Source: Vagococcus hydrophili (lineage in GTDB: Bacteria; Bacillota; Bacilli; Lactobacillales; Vagococcaceae). From it: a stretch of DNA of 64,000 bases. The stretch is from assembly GCF_011304195.1 (NCBI RefSeq), contig NZ_CP049887.1, positions 2,170,001-2,234,000 of the forward strand, given 5' to 3'. Under the pieces are notes generated by a model, which worked only from the letters and a program-made list of their open reading frames with translations, was not told where the DNA came from and did no database searches. Both the position numbers and the translations under genes were made by a program. This document shows, piece after piece, positions 18,078-24,907 of this stretch. Each line of letters starts with the position of its first letter. The first letter of the stretch is position 1.

Positions 18078-19691
18078 ATGAGGCATTATGATGAAGTGAT
18101 GATAGACAGAGAGTATTCTTTTGTAGAAAAGGAAAAAATAGTGATTCGATTTGAAGGCTATTTTTTCCGGTTTGAAACCTATCAAGCAGTGATTGATGAG
18201 GAATTATTTTGTGACTATGTGACATGGCAAAATAATGACGTTGACACAACTTTCGATTTTACCTTGAAACATGTTTATGATCGAGAACTTGTCCATGACA
18301 GTTTTAGTTTGAAGATTGGTTCAGATAAGGTTATTACGATTGCTACAAAAACAAGACGAGGCTTTGATTACGCTCAAAAAGCTTTAGTTGAGATGCTGGT
18401 AAAAAAAGAAAAAGGCATTTTAGTGAAGCATGGTCAAATCAGCCATACTCCTTCATTTGAAATGCGCGGGATTATTGAAGGTTTTTACGGGGTACCTTGG
18501 ACGTGGGATAATCGTCAAGATTGTATCCAGTTACTAGTTGAAAATCAAATGAATACGTATATGTATGCACCAAAAGATGATGAATATCAACGTAAATTAT
18601 GGCGTGAATTATACCCAGACAGTTACTTGAATGAATTTAAGAAATTACTTAAAACAGCAGAAGAGAAAAAAATTGATTTTTGGTACATGATTAGCCCGGG
18701 AAATGATATTGATTATTTGAAGCAGTCAGAACTGGAAGTCTTATTTACTAAATTGCGTCAGATAATCGACTTAGGAATCAATCATTTTGGCTTGCTGTTA
18801 GATGATATCGATTATATTTTAAAAGATAAAGCAAAAATAAAATTTGGCACAAGTGCTAAGGCTCATGCTTATATTGTGAATCAAGTGGATGAATTTTTAA
18901 GCGGAGAACTGGCTAACTATCAGTTGGTGACTTGTCCAACAGAATACGACAATCATCATGATGCAGAGTATTTGGAAATACTGAACAACAATTTAAAACC
19001 ACATATCCCATTATTCTGGACAGGACCAAGTACATTAGCTGCTAAAATTAGTCATGAGAATATTCAAAAAATGGCAGCCGTGTATCAACGCGAATTCATT
19101 ATTTGGGATAATGTGCCAGTGAACGACTTTGAAAAAGATCATGAGCGCCTATTTTTAAGTCCTTATGACAATCGTTCTAAGTTTTTAGCAGAAGAAAAGT
19201 ATCATGTTAGAGGGATTGTTTTAAATCCGATGGCGCAGTGGGAATGGTCTAAACTCACAATCAATCACGCTGCTCGTTACTTATGGGAAGTCAGCTCTTT
19301 TAATCAAGAAACAGTCTGGTTAGAAAGTTTGAAACAGTCATTTGATGAGGAGTATTTAGAAGCTGTACAGGTTTTTTTGAAGCATAATCACAACCGACAC
19401 ACTCATAATGTCCGCAGTTTTGAGATGGAACAGGCTCTTGAGATGAAAGATAAAAATAAACTATCTGAGTGGCTCATTGAGTTAAATGTCGCTATTGAGA
19501 AATTATCGGAATTAGAGAATCATCCCATGATTAAGGAAGGTACACCTTGGTTTGAGCGAGCTAAGTTAGACTTTGAGTTATGGCAAGCTATTTTGGCATC
19601 TGATAAAGTGAAAGTAGAAGAATTGAAAGAAGTCTGTCAAAAATCAAATTACCGAATTGGCACAGATTTGGTGATGGGCTATTTGGGATAA
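18078..19691 (+). CDS. Glycoside hydrolase family 84 beta-N-acetylglucosaminidase
   Basis: 537 aa, GH84 (O-GlcNAcase/NagJ-like) family with substrate-assisted catalysis. The N-terminal domain is the usual alpha/beta GH84 cap. The catalytic barrel starts at MRGIIEGFYGVPWTW near residue 130. The two catalytic aspartates are in LLLDDIDYI (Asp242-Asp243), and TNPxE-like and ILNPMAQWEWSKL segments complete the active site. Most bacterial GH84 enzymes are secreted, but no signal peptide is present here, so this one is intracellular. With GH125, GH38 and GH92 it would allow removal of GlcNAc as well as mannose from N-glycan fragments. It sits directly behind the regulator gene. Confidence 0.92.
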   Translation: MRHYDEVMIDREYSFVEKEKIVIRFEGYFFRFETYQAVIDEELFCDYVTWQNNDVDTTFDFTLKHVYDRELVHDSFSLKIGSDKVITIATKTRRGFDYAQKALVEMLVKKEKGILVKHGQISHTPSFEMRGIIEGFYGVPWTWDNRQDCIQLLVENQMNTYMYAPKDDEYQRKLWRELYPDSYLNEFKKLLKTAEEKKIDFWYMISPGNDIDYLKQSELEVLFTKLRQIIDLGINHFGLLLDDIDYILKDKAKIKFGTSAKAHAYIVNQVDEFLSGELANYQLVTCPTEYDNHHDAEYLEILNNNLKPHIPLFWTGPSTLAAKISHENIQKMAAVYQREFIIWDNVPVNDFEKDHERLFLSPYDNRSKFLAEEKYHVRGIVLNPMAQWEWSKLTINHAARYLWEVSSFNQETVWLESLKQSFDEEYLEAVQVFLKHNHNRHTHNVRSFEMEQALEMKDKNKLSEWLIELNVAIEKLSELENHPMIKEGTPWFERAKLDFELWQAILASDKVKVEELKEVCQKSNYRIGTDLVMGYLG

Positions 19692-19695
19692 ATAG

Positions 19696-19736
19696 AAAGA
19701 GTCAGCTCTCATGAAATAAATGGGAGCTGACTCTTT
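19696..19736 (+). terminator. Terminator after GH84
   Basis: A perfect 13-bp stem: AAAGAGTCAGCTC with GAGCTGACTCTTT. It lies between GH84 and the convergent small gene, so it can serve both. Confidence 0.85.
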
Positions 19737-19739
19737 ACT

Positions 19740-19853
19740 TTATTCTTTTTTATCCTTATCAACCCAAAAGGAGAGTATTTGATCAATATTTGAAGCGTTC
19801 CATAGGTAAAGGCCAAAACCGACTACAGCAATTAAAATTAATAGTAAAGTCAT
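19740..19853 (-). CDS. 37-aa single-pass membrane peptide
   Basis: A small reverse-strand frame, too short for a usual ORF cutoff: start ATG at 19853, stop TAA at 19740. The peptide begins MTLLLILIAVVGFGLYLW (one transmembrane helix) and ends with a charged tail, SFWVDKDKKE. AAAGGATG lies 8 bp before the ATG, and codon use is like that of the neighbours. I recognise no family. It could be a membrane-protein regulator or a small peptide with no conserved function. Translation is inferred only from the ribosome site and the clear helix-plus-tail design. Confidence 0.55.
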   Translation of the reverse strand: MTLLLILIAVVGFGLYLWNASNIDQILSFWVDKDKKE

Positions 19854-19925
19854 AGTGGTCACATCCTTTTCTTTTATTGGTCTAATTGTACCATGGATTG
19901 AGGAAAAGTGTTTTAATTTACATAG

Positions 19926-19982
19926 ACGGGGGATAAAAAGTCTGCTCCCGCGTCAACTGGAGGCAAACCAACTTTTTTCCCA
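19926..19982. repeat. Possible remnant of the dispersed hairpin element
   Basis: The stretch has GCTCCCGCG and CAACTGGAGG, which resemble parts of the repeat element. The ends GGGATAAAAAGT and ACTTTTTTCCC can pair around them. It is too diverged to be sure. It lies just downstream of the MFS gene and may be its terminator. Confidence 0.35.
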
Positions 19983-19984
19983 TC

Positions 19985-21151
19985 TTATTTCACAACTTCT
20001 CTTTTTCCTGCTTTCAACCCTACAAATAATAAAACAACTGTAAATCCAAGTAACAAGTACAAAGGAACGTGCCAATTATTTGTCGTGTCATGAAGTAAAC
20101 CAAAGAGTAAAGGTCCTGTTGCAGCTAATAAGTAACCAACAGATTGAGCCATTCCAGATAATTCAGAGGCTTCACGTGCGCTTGAGGTTCTAAGATTAAA
20201 GAACATCATAGATAGACTAAAGGCAACCCCACCAGCGATACCAATACCAATAACAGAAGCACCAATAATCAGTGTTTGGGTGAACATTAACCCGCCAATT
20301 CCTAAAAAGAACAAAACAAAAGATAAAACGGCAAGTGAGCGTTGATTGTCTCTTTTTTCAATAATCATCGGCATAATAAAGGATACAGGGAGGAGTGTTA
20401 CTTGTAATAATGAAAGCATGCCGCCTGCTTTTCCAGTCGGCATTCCTTGACTGATTAACATGGTAGGTAGCCATGCCACTAAAACGTAAAAAATTAAGGA
20501 TTGAATCCCCATAAATAGTGTAACTGACCAAGCGAGTGGTGACTTCCAAAGGTTTACTTCCGTTTCAGTGTGTTCAGTCGTCGCAATCACTTGTTTTTTC
20601 TTCACTTGTGGCAACCAACCTAGAAAAGCCACACCAGCTAAAAGTGCCCATAAACTTAAAGCTTGGTTCCAACTTAATCCAAAATTGTTCACCAAAGGAA
20701 TACTAACGCCAGAAGCAATTGCCCCACTCAAACTCATACTGACAGAGTAAAGACCAGTAACCAGTCCACCTTGTTGATAAAATTCCTTCTTAACCAGTCC
20801 AGGTAGTAAGACATTAGATACCGCAATGGCGCAACCTAAAACCATGGTTCCTAAAAATAAAGTCGGGATTGAAGGGATATAACGAACACTCATTCCAATA
20901 ATTAATAAAATTAAGGAAGCGAAAATCGTTCGCTCCATTCCAAAGCGTTTCGCAAGCTTTGGTGCTAAAGGAGAAATCAAAGCGAAGGATAGTAGGGGAA
21001 TCGTTGTAATAAGTCCTGCTTGTGCTCCTGATAAGGATAAATCCTTTGAAATAATACTAGATAAAGGACCAACTGAGGTAATTGGTGCCCGTAAATTGGT
21101 TGCCACTAAAATAATGCCTAACAATAATATATAATCAACTTTCTTTTTCAT
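19985..21151 (-). CDS. CynX/NimT-type MFS transporter
   Basis: 388-aa, 12-helix major facilitator of the CynX/NimT (cyanate, 2-nitroimidazole) family. The first loop contains NLRAPITSVGPL, typical of this group, and the cytoplasmic loop between helices 2 and 3 has PKLAKRFGMERT. An internal hydrophilic linker (KKKQVIATTEHTETE) separates the two six-helix halves. The substrate is unknown. AGAAAGGATC precedes the ATG. It is directly downstream of the XRE-cupin gene on the same strand, with a large palindrome between them, so control by that regulator is likely. Confidence 0.85.
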   Translation of the reverse strand: MKKKVDYILLLGIILVATNLRAPITSVGPLSSIISKDLSLSGAQAGLITTIPLLSFALISPLAPKLAKRFGMERTIFASLILLIIGMSVRYIPSIPTLFLGTMVLGCAIAVSNVLLPGLVKKEFYQQGGLVTGLYSVSMSLSGAIASGVSIPLVNNFGLSWNQALSLWALLAGVAFLGWLPQVKKKQVIATTEHTETEVNLWKSPLAWSVTLFMGIQSLIFYVLVAWLPTMLISQGMPTGKAGGMLSLLQVTLLPVSFIMPMIIEKRDNQRSLAVLSFVLFFLGIGGLMFTQTLIIGASVIGIGIAGGVAFSLSMMFFNLRTSSAREASELSGMAQSVGYLLAATGPLLFGLLHDTTNNWHVPLYLLLGFTVVLLFVGLKAGKREVVK

Positions 21152-21173
21152 AAAAGATCCTTTCTAAAAAAAA

Positions 21174-21212
21174 CATATAATATAATATGGACAAACCATA
21201 TTATATTATATG
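21174..21212. promoter_or_regulatory. 17-bp perfect inverted repeat upstream of the MFS gene
   Basis: CATATAATATAATATGG (21174-21190), 5-nt loop ACAAA, then its exact reverse complement (21196-21212). The right arm runs into the last codons of the XRE-cupin gene. It has no G/C-rich core or T tail, so it looks more like an operator than a terminator. It is also close enough to the MFS start to affect its translation. Confidence 0.55.
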
Positions 21213-21769
21213 TTTCTGTATTTGACAACTACATTGATATAAAGATCTTCATCCGTGTCATTAATATATTCATGAGAAGCACCAGCATTGAAGTTAATGC
21301 TATCAAAAGTTTCAAGTTTATAGGTCTTATCACCAACAACTAAAGTGAGATGCCCATTCATCACGGTAATAATCTCAGTGGAATCTTTGGATTGATGTTC
21401 TTGTTTCTTTCTAGAGTGAGCTTTGATACAGACTCTAAACATGTCCACGTTATCTTCTTGGAAAATCGGTTGAACCAGCCAACCTTTTTCTAAGTCATTA
21501 CTAAAACAAGAATTAGCTGATTTGGTAATGGTTTTTGTTTCACTTGAGTAACCTAAAATCGTTGTTAGAGGAACATTTAAAGCTTCCGTTAGTTTCCAAA
21601 GAATATTTAGGGTTGGATTAGAACGACCATTTTCAATATTACTAATGGTAATCCCACTAACTTCTGATTTTTGCGCTAGTTGTTCAATCGTTAATTGTTG
21701 TTCTTTTCTTAGGTTGCGAATCTGTTTGCCCACCTGATCAATGGAAGGCATCGTCGAGTCTTCTTTCAT
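21206..21769 (-). CDS. XRE-family regulator with C-terminal cupin domain
   Basis: 187 aa. Residues 10-65 are a lambda-repressor-type helix-turn-helix (LTIEQLAQKSEVSGITISNI, then ENGRSNPTLNILWKLTEAL). Residues 110-185 form a small cupin (EHQSKDSTEIITVMNGHLTL and NAGASHEYIND). Proteins of this design sense a small molecule through the cupin and regulate an adjacent transporter or metabolic gene. The ATG overlaps the stop of the SPFH gene (TAATG). The first in-frame ATG has only a distant AGGAG, so the internal start at MPSIDQ is possible. Neighbours suggest it controls the MFS gene. Confidence 0.85.
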   Translation of the reverse strand: MKEDSTMPSIDQVGKQIRNLRKEQQLTIEQLAQKSEVSGITISNIENGRSNPTLNILWKLTEALNVPLTTILGYSSETKTITKSANSCFSNDLEKGWLVQPIFQEDNVDMFRVCIKAHSRKKQEHQSKDSTEIITVMNGHLTLVVGDKTYKLETFDSINFNAGASHEYINDTDEDLYINVVVKYRNI

Positions 21770-22635
21770 TAATCTTTCACGTCTCCTGTATTAATCACAG
21801 GTTGTGTGCCTTTATCTGTAATAATCGAAACGAGTAAGTTGTTGATTAATTGAACCCGACGATCATCTGTAAATTGAATGTCTTGTCCATTTTCGATTTG
21901 CTCTAAAGCCATTTGTGTCATAGAAACAGCACCTTCAACAATGGTTTGACGAGCTGAAAGAATTGCTCTGGCTTGTTGACGTTGTAGCATGGCACTCGCG
22001 ATTTCAGTGGCATAAGCTAAGTGATTTAAGCGTGTTTCAATGACTTCCACACCAGCAATTTCCAAACGTTCTTCGAGTTCCGTTTTTAATTTTTCAGAAA
22101 CTTCTGCCGTATTGCCTCGTAAGGTGATATCTTGATCCTCAAAAGTATCATATGGATATTGAGACGCAATATGTCTTAATGCTGTTTCACTTTGAATCGC
22201 TACAAAATCACGGTAATTATCCACTGAGAATAAAGCTTTAGATGAATCAACCACTTTAAATACCACAACTGCGGAAATTTCAATCGGATTTCCATCTGAA
22301 TCATTGACTTTCAACAAAGCGGTATTAAAGTTACGCACTTTTAAAGAAAGAGAAATCTTTTGTGTTAATGGGGTTGTGATGAATAAGCCGTTTTCTTTAA
22401 TGGTACCTAAGTATTTACCAAAAAAGAGAATTGCTTTGGCTTCGTTAGGGCTAACAATCGTTAAAGAACTAAAGAACAATCCAGCGATAATCCAGATAAC
22501 AGCACCAAATATCGCTGTCCCGATTGTTTCGTTCATGACGGTTAAATAAAATAAAAAGCCACCACTAAGCACCATGATAAGTAAAATCAGTAAACCGAGA
22601 TAGCCGTTAATATGAAAGGTATTTTTTTCCTTCAT
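21769..22635 (-). CDS. SPFH/Band-7 domain membrane protein
   Basis: 288 aa from the chosen start. Two hydrophobic helices near the N-terminus (YLGLLILLIMVLSGGFLFYL and IFGAVIWIIAGLFF) are followed by a Band-7/stomatin domain (SPNEAKAILFFGKYLGTIKENGLF, shown in part; FNTALLKVNDSDGNPIEI; VIETRLNHLAYATEIASAML) and a QQARAILSARQTIVEGA helix. Such proteins scaffold membrane microdomains. The upstream in-frame start at 22671 has no ribosome site, whereas the ATG at 22635 follows AAAGGATG. It is first in a leftward operon with the XRE-cupin and MFS genes. Its link to them is unknown. Confidence 0.85.
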   Translation of the reverse strand: MKEKNTFHINGYLGLLILLIMVLSGGFLFYLTVMNETIGTAIFGAVIWIIAGLFFSSLTIVSPNEAKAILFFGKYLGTIKENGLFITTPLTQKISLSLKVRNFNTALLKVNDSDGNPIEISAVVVFKVVDSSKALFSVDNYRDFVAIQSETALRHIASQYPYDTFEDQDITLRGNTAEVSEKLKTELEERLEIAGVEVIETRLNHLAYATEIASAMLQRQQARAILSARQTIVEGAVSMTQMALEQIENGQDIQFTDDRRVQLINNLLVSIITDKGTQPVINTGDVKD

Positions 22636-22804
22636 GTTTATCACATCCTTTTGAAGATTAGTATAATACAAGATGGCGGAAAAGGGTAGGAGGAAGGAAA
22701 TAACTCTTTATTATGTATAGTAAAAATGATACGATTTAATATAGTAAATACTAAAATTTGTTATTTATAATTTGCGAACTTTAGTCTAATTAAGGAGAGT
22801 TTTA

Positions 22805-24214
22805 ATGACTGAAAATGCTATTGATAAGAGAAGAAATGCAAGTTCGAGTTGGAGTGGATTTATTCATCAAGGAAAAGTAGGTTTTTTAGTTGCTTTAAGA
22901 GAGTTAAAGAAATGTATTAAATGTAAAAGTGAAAATGAAAACTATGAGGAATATAAAATATTTTATGAAAATGCTGAAGATTTTGATATTGTTGATGATA
23001 AAAATAATGTAATATCAAGACATCAGGTCAAAGCATATTATAGTAGTGGAGAAGAGAGAGAAAGCTATTCTGAATTATTTTATATACAGACTCGGAAAAT
23101 AAAAGAAGTAAGCACTGAAAATGAGAAAATAAAAGAAGAGGAAGTAATTGAAATATCGGGTTATCAAATTCATAGTTTTGATGGTAAAGCAAATATATTG
23201 AAGGTGGACGTATCAGAAAATAAAAGATATGTTCATGTTATTAAAAATGTACCTGATTTTTATTTAACAAAAAAAGAGTATCTAGATAAATACACTGAAA
23301 ATGGTAAACAAAAAAGAAAAAAATACACAGAAAATGAATCTAAAATAAGACTATATCCTTATTCAGAAACAGAGGGATTTTGTCCATTATCGACAGAAGA
23401 TGATGATAAAATAAAGGAATATTGCTGTACAGAAATAAAAGAGATACTCAAAATGTTGGACAGTCCATTAAAAGAAACAAATAAACATCCAGAAGATGTT
23501 TATTATAAATATGTTGCATCCATATTAGATAATAACATTGGCACTGCGCATGAAAAATCTATTTATCCAGTTATTAGTTTTGAGGATATTGTGAATTTAA
23601 TTACAACTGAGATAGCGGAATGTGATGTTTATTTAACTAAAAATAATTTAACATATATTTGGGGAGAGTATAAACTTGAATGTATTGATGCTGGTTATGA
23701 GGAATCTATTTTAGAAGATATGGAATTACTTATTTTAGAATTACTTTCTAAAGAAAAAGAAGATTTCGAACAATTTATTAGAAAGATAAATCCACATGAA
23801 CCTACTTCCAAAAAAATATCAATTATTTTTAATCAGACTGTATTAAGAAATATTTTGTTTTTACTTTTTGAAGAACTTAACAAGTTTAATTTTGACTCAG
23901 CTGCTTATATCGATAAAAATGAGGAAACGTATAGAGTTTCCTTAATATCAGATATACCAGCCAAAGTAGATCAAGTTATAAAAAAAATTATTCGAAGTAA
24001 AGAAACATTAAGAGATTCTTTTGATATGAATTACTTAATAAATCAATCTATATCGGGTATACCTATATCAGATAAAATAAATGGACTAGGTCCAGATAAA
24101 AGTAAAATTAACTATAAAGATGAGTGGAAAACGGGTGTAAACGATAGTATTTTCAATCAAAATATGGAATTTTTAGATATAGGAACATCTATAGAGAAAA
24201 TAAAGGAGAAATAA
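22805..24214 (+). CDS. ABC-3C / Lamassu-like defence effector, putative nuclease
   Basis: 469 aa, first gene of a three-gene operon. The start has NASSSWSGFIHQGKVGFLVAL, a signature I know from effectors of ABC-three-component systems (written here in pieces: SSSWSGFIHQGKVGFL). A restriction-endonuclease-like site follows: FDIVDDKNNV with Asp61/Asp64/Asp65 and RHQVKAYY with Gln74-Lys76, the D...QxK form of the PD-(D/E)xK fold. The C-terminal half is helical and not recognised. The likely role is a DNA-cutting effector released when the partner ATPase senses phage or plasmid DNA (inference). AAGGAGAG precedes the ATG. Composition is far more A/T rich than the flanking genes, suggesting acquisition. 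Confidence 0.75.
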   Translation: MTENAIDKRRNASSSWSGFIHQGKVGFLVALRELKKCIKCKSENENYEEYKIFYENAEDFDIVDDKNNVISRHQVKAYYSSGEERESYSELFYIQTRKIKEVSTENEKIKEEEVIEISGYQIHSFDGKANILKVDVSENKRYVHVIKNVPDFYLTKKEYLDKYTENGKQKRKKYTENESKIRLYPYSETEGFCPLSTEDDDKIKEYCCTEIKEILKMLDSPLKETNKHPEDVYYKYVASILDNNIGTAHEKSIYPVISFEDIVNLITTEIAECDVYLTKNNLTYIWGEYKLECIDAGYEESILEDMELLILELLSKEKEDFEQFIRKINPHEPTSKKISIIFNQTVLRNILFLLFEELNKFNFDSAAYIDKNEETYRVSLISDIPAKVDQVIKKIIRSKETLRDSFDMNYLINQSISGIPISDKINGLGPDKSKINYKDEWKTGVNDSIFNQNMEFLDIGTSIEKIKEK

Positions 24215-24218
24215 GAAA

Positions 24219-24905
24219 ATGAATATTTTATTAGAAAAAATTTTAAAAAAAAATGGATTTAACACTGTTTCAGAAGATATTTCAATATTCACAAACGAAC
24301 TAAAATCAGAGTATTTTATAATAGAAAATTATCCTAAGAAAGAATTAATAAATTTTTTTGAATCTGATATAACAGGAAATTTAATTCAAAAATTTAATAA
24401 ATTACAAAAAAATGGAGATAATAATAACATCCAAAAAAATACGACTTTATTTATTCTAGTTAAAGTTGAAAATATAAAGAATGCTTATACAGAACTTGTA
24501 AACAATCTTATCCTAGTTGAGGAGGATAGTTATTATTTTAGAAAATTTGTGATACTCTATACTGACGAGTCGTTACAAAATTTAGAAAATATGGAAAATT
24601 TACAAGATATGTATAAATTATTAGACAAAGACATTAATAATTTTGAGAAAGATATGTTTTTTAATGATACATACTATGTTGCAATGGAGTTGTTAATAAA
24701 ATTACCTTTTTTCAAAATAAAAAATTCAAATAATAAATATTTAACTATCGAGGAAACTTATAGAAATGAAAAGAAGGATGAGATTGATAATAGATTACTA
24801 GATATATTTTCTGAGGATAGAAAATACGTTGACATCCTATCCAATGTAGAATCGACTGATAGTATAATCGAAGAAATATTTAGTTTATTTAATGTGGAGG
24901 AATAA
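24219..24905 (+). CDS. ABC-3C middle component
   Basis: 228 aa, starting 4 bp after the effector and ending 2 bp before the ATPase gene, so translation is coupled. No catalytic motif is seen. NTTLFILVKVENIKN and EEDSYYFRKFVILYTDE resemble the small middle component of ABC-three-component systems (MC1-like), which corresponds in position to the LmuC/DdmB-type subunit of Lamassu. It probably bridges effector and ATPase. The assignment rests mainly on operon position, size and these two segments. Confidence 0.65.
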   Translation: MNILLEKILKKNGFNTVSEDISIFTNELKSEYFIIENYPKKELINFFESDITGNLIQKFNKLQKNGDNNNIQKNTTLFILVKVENIKNAYTELVNNLILVEEDSYYFRKFVILYTDESLQNLENMENLQDMYKLLDKDINNFEKDMFFNDTYYVAMELLIKLPFFKIKNSNNKYLTIEETYRNEKKDEIDNRLLDIFSEDRKYVDILSNVESTDSIIEEIFSLFNVEE

Positions 24906-24907
24906 AA

